A stretch of DNA of 35,849 bases from Irineochytrium annulatum. Lineage: Eukaryota; Chytridiomycota; Chytridiomycetes; Chytridiales; Chytridiaceae. The notes under the pieces were generated by a model. The model worked only from the letters and a program-made list of their open reading frames with translations. It had not been told where the DNA came from and did not search any database. Position 1 is the first letter of the stretch. Every line of letters starts with the position of its first letter. The position numbers and the translations under genes are program-made. This document shows, in pieces, positions 10,831 to 21,999 of this stretch. The DNA lies in assembly GCA_027600665.1 (NCBI GenBank), contig JADGJL010000166.1, forward strand, positions 1 through 35,849, read 5' to 3'.

Positions 10831-12371
10831 CTACTTGAAGGAGACCACAACTTTCATGCTGATCGGAAGCGCTTCATCCGTGACCACAATCTCCTCCCCA
10901 TCAACGATCAAATCCTCAATCTTTTTCTCTAAGTTTGGCCTAGTGGCCTGCTCAAGTGCCTTCGGCCCCTGCATGTAAAGACTCCTCGTCGAGCTCCTCA
11001 AGCTCGGCTTTTTAAGCTGCACCTCCCTCCTGTCCGTAAGAAGATCGATAAGTTCCTGCAAGGTGATGGTCTTCGACGCAGCGATCTTCATCGACCCGCT
11101 CCCACACACTTGACAATCATCCTTCTTCTGAAGCTCGAAAGTATACGTGTAGATCCCATCGTCTCCCGTGTAGAGCATATAGTTGTTGACGGTAGTCGCG
11201 CAATTGGTTGCGAGTTTTAGAGCCTCGTTTGCGCACGCCGCTTTAAAAGGGATAGTCAGCGAGTGCGCGGTATTAACAGGAATACAAACCGGCAACAATC
11301 GCGTTCGTCGAGGCGATTGCAGGAATAATGTTTTTCACGACCCCCTGAGTCAACGTGTAGTTCACTCCAGTGATATTGAACTGTGCCGCCCGCTCCTGCG
11401 CTTTCTCCAGCAGCCACTTGATGTGGGCTGGGTCATCACCATCCATCTTTTCGCCTAGCAACCGATAAGAACCTTGATCGTAATAAGCGTTGAAATACAC
11501 TAACCTGGCCGCAACCTAGGCCATTCGAGAATATTAGCCCACTCGATGCAATGCTCGGGCAAGCGCGGCGTGTTAGCAATCGTGCAGATCTATCAGACAT
11601 CCGTCAGCTACTCTTAATTTATTCGGCACCCACGGGGAAGGTTGTCGGTTTCGTTTGCATGTCAAGTGAACACTCGTAGCAAGCCGTCATCTTCGGTAAA
11701 ATGATCCTCGCTTGACCCTTAAAGCCTCGACGATCTTCAGCCCCATACGTCGAACAGTCGGCCTTACCTTCCGTCCCTCCGTCAACGATGGGCTTGAGCG
11801 TGCTCGGGTCCTCCGGGTCATACATCCCAACGATTGTCGCGTTAATCCACCTCCTTGCCTCGACGGAGTCCAATCCGCAGATGATGATTGAGAACTGGGA
11901 GTAATACTCCTCGTCTTTATCCTGGATCTTGCCGAAGAACGGGACCACCGTGCACCCCGCGACGCGCTTCATCACGAACTCGGCAGCAACCTCTGCCTTA
12001 GGCCGGCCAACATCTTTGTATCTATGCAGTAGTCAGATTTGCATCCCCGCTAGGTGCGGATATATCAATTAACCATAGGTGAGAGATACCGACCTAAATA
12101 AAAACTGGCGGTTTAAGTTGCTCACATCAATCGTGTCCATATCAATGACGTGAATCTCCCGGAAACCAGAAAGGGCTAGGTCCTTGAGCAGCTCGCATCC
12201 GAGGCCGCCGGCACCAATCACCAAGACCTTGCAGTCGTCGTGGAGGAACTCCTTCACCTCATCGCCAGGCTGGTACCCCTCGGCAGAAAAAGGACCCGCG
12301 CGCTCAAGGTATTTATCCACGTGATCCCACCGGCCGTCCCAATCCTGATCCGTCCGCATGTCCACGTCCAT
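10831..12371 (-). CDS. UBA3: NEDD8-activating enzyme E1 catalytic subunit
   Basis: Five exons (12371-12094, 12021-11634, 11589-11505, 11454-11290, 11240-10831) sum to 1326 nt, or 441 aa (human about 463). The protein adenylates NEDD8, takes it as a thioester and passes it to the E2 Ubc12, so that cullins become neddylated; its partner is the APP-BP1/Ula1 subunit. The ATP-binding loop GAGGLG is at residues 53-58, followed by [17 protein letters not shown]. The fold continues with [28 protein letters not shown] and the catalytic cysteine Cys224 in [34 protein letters not shown] and an E2-binding ubiquitin-fold domain complete it. All key residues are present. The 5' half has a decayed duplicate at 8510-9005. 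Confidence 0.93.
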
Positions 12372-12552
12372 GTTGTAGTGGAATCGACAACCTTGAAATC
12401 AAGGCTTGAACTTGGTGTAAGGTAATAGCAATATAATTAAATCTTTTACTTTCGATAAGCTTTTAAGATATTACTGGCATTGTTAAAAAAAAAAAAAAAC
12501 CAAATTAAAGGATTGCTTCAGGGTATGCTGACGTCGCTGGCAATATAAGCGT

Positions 12553-15476
12553 CTATTGCACCAATTCCTTCAAAGCCTCCGCCATCTCGGCCACCTCCGG
12601 ACCCTCCAAATCTTCCTTTGCAACACCCGTCAACTCCTCAGTTGCACCCTCGCCGTTCACCTCCTTGTCGCGCTTGTCCATGTCTTCGTCCTCTTTCTCC
12701 CACTCGGCAAGGATCGAATCTGCTTTCGTCCTTTGCAGCGCCCCCCCCTTGCCCTTCGCCGTCGCCCTGCTTAAGTTCTTCAACACCCACGCCGGCAGAG
12801 GCTCCTCCCCGTCGTCCTCATCCATTGCGTCGCCCTCAAGCATGCTAGCGTTCTTCGCGGCCCGCTTCCTCTTCTTTCTCCCACCTGCCGACAGCTCCCC
12901 ATTCTCTGACTCCTCCGTCTCGGACATCTCCTTCAACGCCATGTCACCCTTCGTCCTCGGTTTCCAATCAAACGTTGAAAACTTCTTTTGCGCCTGAGCA
13001 AACATCTCGATGTGCGACTTCGCTAGGTCGTCGAGCGCCGCTTGTACCTCTTCCTCAGTAACGACTTCCTTCGGGTTCGGTTTCTTCTTCGGGCCGGTAG
13101 TTCCCATGCATATCCCCTTCGGGTCCGCGAGATAGTCTTTTACAACAGGCGGGAGATGGGGGTTCGTAAGCCAATCAATCGAAACGCAGCGGTCCATTAT
13201 CAGCCGTTTGCAGACATGCATGTGCTTGACGTTACGCAGCTTCTCACGATCGCGAATTAATCTGTTCGCCCGGACGGCGTGAATAACGGCCTGTATCCGT
13301 GCCTCTTTCGGATAATCTAAGACAAAATTGGTAAACCGCACCGATCGTAACACAGCAATCAAAATACAAACCATCCGTAAAAGCCATTTGAAGATTTAGG
13401 GTCGTAATAAATGCAACGTTGCATACTTGCAACTGGCAGCAAACTTCCCACGCTTCGCGATCCTTCTCGTCGTCTAACTTCCAATAGTCGACCGCGTTGC
13501 ACATGATGGACATTGTCGGCTCCCCGGTCCCCTTTGCAGCAAATGGGAATACATCTAATACAAATGATCGAATCGGGCGGTGTAGAGGTTTCCAACCAGC
13601 CTCGCAATTAACGCCGGCGGTTTCGTCCTTTGGCGTTTTCGGGTCGTCCGGCGCGTGGAATTCGTAGTACGTCGATGTAAATGGCAGGCACTATTTTACG
13701 GTCAAATATTATCACGCAAGTAGCGAAGTAAACCTTGGCCAGAATAATGTAGGCTAGTCGCTGCATAAGGTCCTCTTCGCTACAATCCCTGGATAAATCA
13801 AAACATGACAAAAAACGATTTAAAAAGCCGCTAAAACAGTTAATTCTTACTTCGATAAATTGCCTTCCATCAGCTTCAAAGGCGTTTTTTGTCGGTTCAA
13901 CGCCTGATATGCAACCTCTCGAATAAAGTCTTCCTTATACTCGATCTTCTCCGCCTCACAGTGCTGTTGTATCCATATCTTCAACATCCGACGAAGCAAA
14001 GGGTGAAGCCACGCGACCAAGCCGGCCTCCACGACATGCTCCTTATCCAGGAAAACCGACTTCCGCTGGGACGTGCCAACCGCTTGTCCCGCCTTCGCCA
14101 AACGGCCGGCCCCCGTCGTCTTCGCAGGCGGCCCACCACCAGGCGCCGACTTCCTCCTTCCGGGTGCCTTCTTTGCCGGCACAACCTCGTCATCATTGTC
14201 CAATTTTGCCTTCTTCTTGCCCGCGGCCTTCTTCGACGTCGTCTTCGCCGCGCCCACGCCGGCCTTCTTCCCTCGCTTCGGAGTCGCGATTGCGAGCTCC
14301 TCGTCGGGCTCTAACTCGTCGACCTCGGGGCTAGGATCCTTGTCGATAAACTCATCCTCGTCGTCCTCGTCGGCTTTACGCTTGCTGCCCCGCTTCACAA
14401 CCGGCGCCGGCTCGTCCTCGTCGTCGGTACCAAACGTCGTAACGGCGACAACGGCCGACTTCTTCCTCTTCCGCTTGCCGTCTTCATCGTCTATAACGGC
14501 GGCCGTCGAAGGTCCGGCGCCCGCATTTACAACCTCCGGTGGAGTGCGGGTAAATGCCGAGGAAGACGGAGAAGCGACTAGGTTGCCGTCTGTCCCATTC
14601 GAAGTCGCAGGGTCGTCTAACTTCGGCCGCTTCGCCGATGTCCCAATCTCATCGCCCCCGTCGCCATCGTGCTCACGACGCTTTTTCTTCTCTTTTTTGC
14701 TTTTCTTCTCCTTGTGCTCCTTATGCTTATGCTCCTTATCCTTATGCTCCTTGTGCTTCTTCTCCTTCTTCTCCTTCTTGCTTTTTTTTTTCTTCTCCCC
14801 GTCGTCCGTCGGAGAATTGTCGGCGTTCGGCGCGTCTACGATATCAATGATAACTACATACCAATAACACGACGAAGATAACACCCACCATTGCCGTTCA
14901 TCTCCGCTGCAACGCCATCCTCAGTGCCCTTCTTTTCCGTGTCCACATCTATCTCGTCCACGTCCATTTCATTGCGGTCTCTGTCGGAACTCGGCGGTTT
15001 ATCGGCCGATTTGGGCTCGGCCGGGGACATCACGGCCACCTCCGCTGCAGCATCGGCAGCCTCCTTTACAGTCGGGGCCCGCTTCTTGAAGTTCGGCAAG
15101 GCTGGCTTGATCAAAATGCTGTCCGCAGCCACCAGAGGAAGGAACGAAGGAGAAACATGTCAGTGGGGAGGCCAATGCTCGCTACGCCGCTCCCGCGGAA
15201 CACGTCCACATTCCTCAGGCTGCCATCGCACAAGCGCGTCCTCACGACCACGCCTGCATGTCGGCTGGCGGGCATGTCCGATCTCATGACAGGCAAAACG
15301 ACATCCGGGGTCCGCAGATCCTCTGGCAGCAACGCAACCTCAAGTTACAGCAGAGGTTCTTACCTGGCGCCCTCGTCCAGGATCTCATCCAAGTCCCCAG
15401 AAGGGAGTTCGAGGTCGTCCATTGGGTAAAGTCCGATTTTAGGTTTGTCGAAAAAGCCGAAACATTTTGCAAGCAT
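12553..15476 (-). CDS. Unrecognised lysine-rich, probably nuclear protein
   Basis: I do not recognise this family. A consistent model has seven exons (15476-15364, 15282-15202, 15118-14889, 14835-13851, 13788-13734, 13690-13372, 13316-12553), 2547 nt, 848 aa. The exon 2 to 3 junction is the least certain. After an N-terminal segment with LYPMDDLELPSGDLDEIL come a Lys/Glu/His-rich stretch of KEHK-type repeats (about 150-190), acidic clusters and several basic NLS-like patches (KRPKL, KRKRKK). A compact, hydrophobic region follows at about 410-650 (AWLHPLLRRMLKIWIQQHCE, AYQALNRQKTPLKLMEGN, PRPIRSFVLDVFPF-like, ARIQAVIHAVRANRLI); it is the only part that looks folded. The C-terminus is acidic, with another KKRKR patch. 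Composition suggests a chromatin or nucleolar protein. An in-frame stop precedes the chosen ATG. Confidence 0.7.
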
Positions 15477-15635
15477 AATTCAAGTTCGAAATGTGATTAA
15501 AATTAGTGTAGTGAGTTACGGCGACCAAGCGCCATGCCATCAAAATTACTACTTAAGCTGCGTCAACGACCGAAGGGGGTGCACAAAGGTTTTCCATCAC
15601 ATTACGAAATTACCCGCATGCTTCTCGCTGCATAT

Positions 15636-16703
15636 TCATTGCGAAGGCGTTTTATTGGCGTAAGCAATAATGGCAACAACAATGTTGAATAGTACGGGGT
15701 GAATCTTGGGCCCCGGGGTGCTGTCTCGGCCGTTCGCCTCGTTAATCTGCTCGAGTTTGTAGTCATCGCTAAATATTACAATATCAACGGGTTAGTCTTT
15801 CCTCGTGTGCATGTTTGGATCAAACGTCGAAAAGCGGCGACTCGTCGCATATATTCACCTGCTTTATGAGTTGTATTTCTGGACGAACTTCTCTGTGGTA
15901 AGTGCAGACCACGAGTCGCTTGCAGACTCCTGCTCCCATAACAATTATTGTGCCCGAATGGTCGCTACCTCGCTCAGCTGGAGGTGGGCGTGAACGGTTA
16001 CGCGTTGATTACGGATGCGATATTGTTGCCAACCTTCACTTAACAATTCTCGTTAGGAGGCATATGAAGTAGACAGCGATATTACTGAGATGTTTATCCT
16101 GGTGTTAGTCGTTGGCATTCATCGGACGGTCTGATTTTTAAAATCACTAGTTGTAGTTTTTGTTGTAATTGCGTGGTGTGCCCAGTGGCAATTACATACC
16201 TGGACTCCTGTTTCTACAATTGACCAACCGTTATTTAAAAGTTGGCGTACGAGTTTCTTGCCGGCATCGACGTGCGCTCACCATCAATAAGGTCGCTTTA
16301 TCGATGGCTGCACCGCAACGGCTATGGAAGCATTGGCATCAGAATGGTATCTACATTGATGGGCACAAATTTGTCGGCATGTCCGGCACGTTCGGGTCCA
16401 TCATGACGCCGCGAGCAGCCCGGCGTTGCTTTCGCGAGAGAGGGACGGGGTCATCGTCAGCATCCGAAATCTCCTCAGAGGAAGAGGAGTACTCGGACGC
16501 TGTGGACGGCAGGTTGAGGTCAGAAAAGGCCTGATCGTCGCCGGCATCCGAGTTACTGAGTTGGTTGACGTCCCACTGGTCTTCAGCAGAGTGTTATTTG
16601 CAGCCATTACTTGAAAGGATTGCATATTTCGCGCTTGCGCTTCTCCTTCGCGCGGACGGCGGCCGTCCTTCCCGCCTGCCCGACCTTAACCTGAGTTCGC
16701 ATG
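15636..16703 (-). other. Coding islands of an unresolved gene or pseudogene
   Basis: Several stretches on the minus strand look coding but I could not join them into one frame. From 16703 reads a basic N-terminus (VRAKEKRKREICNPF). After a possible 55-bp intron comes an acidic Ser-rich part (SDAGDDQAFSDLNLPSTASE...) to about 16385. Near 16200-16265 is KKLVRQLLNNGWSIVETGVQ before a GTATGT donor. Near 15975-16035 is GWQQYRIRNQRVTVHAHLQL, then a fragment with SASDSWSALTTEKF. At 15636-15770 is a last open stretch with QINEANGRDSTPGPKIHP ending in TGA. Between them lie in-frame stops and no clean splice solution. It could be a many-exon gene, as cyclin Q is, or a gene in decay. No family was recognised. 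Confidence 0.4.
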
Positions 16704-17232
16704 TAAAGCGGTGACAAACTTGGTTGGCTGCCTGCCAGTTCAACGCGCTGCCATGCACGCCATAGTCCTCCTTGCAATGCTATAAAATATAACAAACAGA
16801 GACGTATTCATCCAAATTAATTTGAATTTTTTTTTTTTTTTTTTTTTTCTCTTTAACCTCGTATTTTGCGGCCAAAATTTTGAGTGCGTGTGGTGTTTGC
16901 CTTGTACGGGCATTGAATAAAACGGTTTAGAAGTTATTTTTCCAGATTTTGAAAGCACGACTCTTTCTCCATCGGTCTTTAGAAACCGAATCATAAAAAA
17001 GCTGAAGGGGAATCCGTGTAAAGGGTCAGGACAGAACCCCCAAATCGGTTCAAAGGTTGTCACCTCTTGGTGTCACGGACTGTATTCTCAACTTTTGTGG
17101 AAAGGTGATATTGGGTAATCCCAGAACAAAGATTTAGGGAGAAATTCATAACGTCAATTAGTGGGCTAGAAATAAATGACATGAGGGCATCGACTAAGAT
17201 AAAAACGCCAGAACTTGCACGCTGTATTACCT
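16704..17232. other. Spacer with 22-nt poly-T run
   Basis: This region separates the 3' end of SLA1 from the unresolved gene. A run of 22 T lies at 16827-16848. I see no coding exon or RNA gene. It probably holds the SLA1 3' flank and the promoter of the upstream minus-strand gene. Confidence 0.5.
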
Positions 17233-20200
17233 CTACCTCCCAAATTGACCCTGCTGCATCATCCTCTGCTGTTGCTGCTGCTGCAAGAACATCATCTGCT
17301 GCGGCGTCAGCTGTTGCTGCCCACCCACCTGCCCCATCTGTCCCATTTGCCCCATGCCTATCTGCCCTATCCCCATCTGATTCGTCTGTCCCATCTGCCC
17401 CATTTGCCCCATTTGACCTGTGCCCATCATCCCACTCGGCTGTATCCCGATCTGCGGCTGCATCCCCATCACCGGCGTCGGCTGCATCATCCCCATCGAC
17501 CCACCCCCTGTAACGCCTCCCATCCCGCCAAAAGGCAGCGTCTGCGGGGACTGCTGCGGGGAGGAGAACCCGGATGACGTGTTGGACTCCAGGGACCGGA
17601 GGGCGGCGTAGCGGTCGTTCGCATTCGGGGCGGGCGACGACGAACCGGCCGGGCCGGCGATCTGCAGCTGGTTAAAGCCCATCGGGGGTTGAGGGGACTG
17701 CGGGTATCCTTGGTTGAAGTTGGTTTGACCATATCCCTGCTGCATGCCTGTGTGCATTGGCTGCAACGGCTGCATGGATTGCATACCTTGCATGCCCGGC
17801 TGCATGCCGGGCTGCATACTTTGCTGCATCCCGTTTTGCATGCCGGGTTGCATCGCAACGCCCATGTTCATCATGCCAGCCGCACCTAGGTAACATACGG
17901 TTAAATAAAAGTGCGCATAGCTCGATATATTTACCCATCATCTTCGGCTGGCCAACCGGAACGAAACCGAGGCTCGGCCCGCCCTGAGGTGCCGGGATCA
18001 AAGGTTGCTGAAGAGGTCTCGACGCAGCCTGTATCTTCTGCTCGTTCAATTGAGCCTGCAACCTCGCGGTCTCTTCCTTCATCTTCGTGAGCGCCGCGAG
18101 CTTCTGCGCCTCGACCTTCTGCGCCTCAATCTGCTGCTGCGCCAGCGCAAGCTCCGCCTGCTTCTTCGCATTCAGAGCCGCCGCCTGCTGTTGTTGAAGC
18201 GCGAGCTGGGCCTGCTGTTGTTGCTGCTGGAGCTGAAGGGACGCGATTTCGGCCTGCTTCTTAGCATTCATGGCCGCTTGCTGCTGCTGCGCGAGCATCT
18301 GGCTCTGTTGGGCTGCGAGCTGCTGGGCCTGCTGCTGCTGCGCCAGAAGCTGCGCTTGAAGAGCGGCGTTGGCCTGCGCCTGCTTCTGAAGCTCGGCTGC
18401 GACGGCGCTGTTGACATTCGACGCCGCGCTTGATGGCGTTGCCCATGGGTCATTATTGAGTGTCTTAACGGTTTGACTAGTTGAAGTAGGGGTGGATTCC
18501 GTGCGGCTAGCTGATGGCGGAGCGGATTGAGACTGCACAGGTTGCATCGAGCTTGATGCTCTCGCAACGGGAGGGGAGGAAGATGGAGAGAGCTGTGTGT
18601 TTCCGTTCAAGGCTTGCTTCATAGCGAGAACCGACCGGGCGTCGATGCCAGCGGTGCCTTTGGACGTCGTATTAGCTACAAATTTGGTGAGACACGACAG
18701 CTTCGAAACGGAATAAACAAAGCTTACTTCTACGACCGTCACCCTTCAAAACAGATGAGGTGGAGCTATTAGGAATACCAGCAAGCTCCGCCTTCTGCAG
18801 CTCTCTCGCAAATGCCTCGTCCGCAAGGATTTGCGCGTCCTGAAAGCCGTCCTTATGGCCCAGCAACTGCAAGTTGCGCGCCTGCGCCTGCCTCTCACGC
18901 TCGGCGATTGAGCTCGCGTTCGCCGCCCCGCCGAAAGACGCCACCTGGGTCGACGCGTACTTCCGGATCCGGATGATGTCGCCTTCAGAAATCCCGAGCC
19001 GCCGGAGGACCTCGCGGTCAATATCCTCCAGTACAGTCCTGTCCATCTTCTCAGTGACAAACTTCTGAGCGTACTGGAGCGCGTCGCCGGTGGAAACCCC
19101 GGCCTTCAAGAGCCAGTCCCTCCAATCGAACCCGTTGTACACATAAGTTGAGGATGAAGGGACGGATATTGATGCGGATGCAGCGGAAGCAAGAGTGGCC
19201 GCCGAAGCACCCGGTCGAGGCCGCCCCGGGGGAGCGGAGGATGACGTGATAATGTTTTCGTTTCCGGGAACTCTTCGAAGGAACTCGGTGTCTTGGACGG
19301 ACAGCTTCTCGAGCGGGACAGCAATCTTCACGCCGTTCGTCTTGTGAAGGTGAACTTTGCCATCGACAATGTTAAGGTATTCCGCCTCAACCTTAAATGT
19401 TCCCGAGCGATCGGTCCACAGTCTGACCTTCGCTTCGTTTGGTTCTGTAGCACGTCACAAGAACATTCGGGTGAAGAAAAGACTTACTCTCAAGCGGCTG
19501 CTTCGACCCCTTCATATCGTCCGATTTGGGTCTCGGCGTTGAAGGTTTATCCGCACGAGCTTATAACAGAGTTAGCCTTGTGATATCAAAAAACGGCAGC
19601 TAATGACGTACCGCGCGGGACGGCCGACGGGATACCGATTTCTCCACTCGGAGGCCGCGCATTGTTCAACCTCGCAACAGAAGAAGCCGGAGGCGCCGCA
19701 TTATTCGGACGCGACGGGATAGCCGGAGCTCGTTCATCCTCAATTGTCAACCTCGCTTTCCGCATATCCTCCGCCCTGCGCTCGGCATCCCTCCTCTCGC
19801 TCTCCCTCCTCTCCCGTTCCCTCCTGCCGGACTCCTGCTCGGCCTCCCTCCTCTCCCTCTCCCGCTGCTGCCTCTTCTGCTCCTCCCTCCTCTCGTCCTC
19901 CCTCTCCTGCTCGACGCGGGCGCGCTCCCGCGCCTCTTGCTTCCGCATGTCCTCCTCAAGCTTCTTCCTCCGGTTCTCGGCCTCAACCTTCGCGTGGTCA
20001 ACCTCCACTTCCCTCTCCTCATTGTCGGCGTGATGCCCGTTCGTGTCCCCTCCAGGTTGCTGGAGCTAACACAATAATCAACAACCGACAACAGCACAAC
20101 GAGCTCTCCATACCTCGACGTAAGTGGCCGGCACCAAACCCTCGCCTCCGCCCTTCTTCACAAGCCGAACCTTCCACCAATCCGCATCCGTGTCATCAAG

Positions 20201-21557
20201 CACCATCAGGTTATCATCCTCCCGCATGGTCAGCTCCTCATCCGTAGTCGCGTCGTAATCGTACAAGGCCTTTGCAATCTTCGGTGGCTTCATGCCAAGC
20301 GCTGCCGGAGAGGGCGTGATGACTGGGCCGCCTTGGGATGCCGGGGACGGCATAACGGGTGGTGGCGCGAACGACGGGAGCGTAGCACCCGAGAGCGATC
20401 CGGGTGGGGGCCCCACATTCGGAAGAGCTCCGGTGATAATAGGCCCGGATACGGTGCTCTTAATTCTTATCAGTATTTTCATGACAGTAAAAAGTGATGA
20501 CTTACCCGAACCTTGATCTCCTCGCATCGTTTCAAAAACTTTTCGATGTCATCCTTCTCGCCGTCAAATTCCCGCACGTCAGCCCCAAACTCTAGGAACA
20601 GCTTTTTGCCTTTCTTATCGCTGAACTTCGAAAGCTCTTTAAAATCCCACTTCTCTAACACGGCCTGCGCAACGTGTCATTGACAGAGTTAGGGAAAGAC
20701 TTCCTTACCTCAGACTCATCACACATGTAGACCGTATACTCGTCACTAACACCCAAGAGTACTTTTCGATTGTTCTTCTTGCTCTTCTTGTTCACCTCCT
20801 AGACGCAACTTTAGACGCTGGTTACCAGCAATCCCCCATACCGTCGCAGGAATCAGCTTAAGGTCATGAGGCGCCCGCTCCGTCTTGGGACCCTTCTCTA
20901 TCTTGAGTCCAGGTCCCAGCATGCCAAGCGTGCCCATCAACTTCTGCTTCTGTATCGCGGCCTCTTCCGCGGCGTCAATTGGCGCCTCATGCGCCTGTCC
21001 TTCGTCCTCGGCATAGTCGCCAGCAGATGCCTCTCCGTCCTATCGAGCAATGCTTAGATAGCTTCCCCAGGGCAGACAGCAAAGCATGAGACACCAACTA
21101 CAGAGACGTATGTGGCCGGGATCAGGCCGACCTCGTTGTCGATGCGTGCGAACCACCAATCCGGATCATCATTCTCGTATATTAAAACCTGCGCGCCCTC
21201 TGAGAAGCTAATCTCCTCCTCGGTCCGCGCCTCGTAGTCATACAACGCGACGGCGACAATGAGCGGTTGCATCTGCATTGGAAATCAGCACGGTTAGATC
21301 ATGTCCTCCGTCGTTCCCGCGAGGCCAAGATCAGGACCGATCAAATTTAAGGATGTTCCCACCTCCTCGATGTAAGTCACGGGAGCGAGGCCCTCCTGGG
21401 CCTCCTGGAAGGTATCGGTGACCCTGATTGTGCAGGTCCACCAGTCGGGATCGCTGTCATCGGTGACGAGCAGGACGGTACCCTCCTTCAGCGTCAGCTC
21501 CTCCGAGGTCTGCGCATCGTAGTCATAGACTGCCTTCGCGACGATCTTGCACTTCAT
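17233..21557 (-). CDS. SLA1: Endocytic actin-regulatory scaffold Sla1
   Basis: Eleven exons (21557-21363, 21272-21102, 21039-20842, 20798-20709, 20664-20506, 20458-20114, 20065-19612, 19559-19488, 19444-18728, 18675-17935, 17885-17233) sum to 3795 nt, or 1264 aa; yeast Sla1 has 1244. SH3-1 is at about 1-65 (AVYDYDAQTSEEL), SH3-2 at 66-122 (ALYDYEARTEEEI) and the Sla1 central region at about 190-270 (VLLGVSDEYTVYMCDESE). SH3-3 is at about 325-386 (ALYDYDATTDEEL), then a charged Arg/Glu coiled segment at about 400-490. SHD1 is at about 567-625 (VRLWTDRSGTFKVEAEY), the domain that binds NPFxD cargo signals. SHD2/SAM is at about 665-730 (FDWRDWLLKAGVSTGDALQ). A Gln/Ala-rich stretch and a Met/Gly/Gln-rich tail end the protein. 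Sla1 links cargo, clathrin and Las17/WASP at cortical actin patches. Yeast-type Prk1 phosphorylation motifs were not evident in the tail. Confidence 0.93.
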
Positions 21558-21714
21558 GTTGAGTGTGAAGCTCTCAACCTGTGCGACCGATTTTCGCCAG
21601 ACTCGCCACCATCGCCATGCCAATCGTTTTTCCAGTGTTTTTGATCCTCTCCTACATGTATATCAATACGGCGGTTGTATACCTTGCTGACGGCTACGGT
21701 GCTTTCTCGTGGAA

Positions 21715-21785
21715 AAAAGGAGCTTTTTATTAAATGGAGAAGACCCTGGAGAAAAGGAGCTTTTTATTAAATGGAGAAGACCCTG
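21715..21785. repeat. Tandem duplication, 37-bp period
   Basis: A 34-bp unit beginning AAAAGGAGCTTTTTATTAAA and ending GAAGACCCTG occurs at 21715-21748 and again, identical, at 21752-21785. It lies between the SLA1 start and the decayed aldo-keto reductase. Perfect identity implies a recent duplication. Confidence 0.9.
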
Positions 21786-21999
21786 ACGATGACGCGACCA
21801 ATCGCGTCGGTATCGTCGGCAACGCCCCTTGCCACGCGATGGCGCGAAGTGTTCGCCAGACGAGCTGGGAGTTCAAAGGAACACTGCTTGGTGTGAACTG
21901 CTCCACTGAAATGGATTGAGGTGAAGTGAGCAGTCACTGCATGCAACCTTACGCAAGGCGGTCGTGAAGAGTATCCCCAAGTGCCTAACCAGGCGTCAG

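Noticed and set aside
13372..13427. Donor at 13426 (CAA|GTATGC) in the 848-aa gene
   Set aside because: It leaves a one-base phase clash with the next exon; the donor at 13371 restores the frame, so the exon was extended.
14073..14867. Long + strand frame rich in Ser/Phe/Leu
   Set aside because: It is the antisense shadow of the Lys/Glu-rich and acidic exon of the 848-aa protein, whose splice phases fit; composition of the + frame is explained by that.
18005..18433. + strand Leu/Arg-rich frame resembling a leucine-repeat protein
   Set aside because: It is the reverse of CAG-rich Gln/Ala codons in Sla1.
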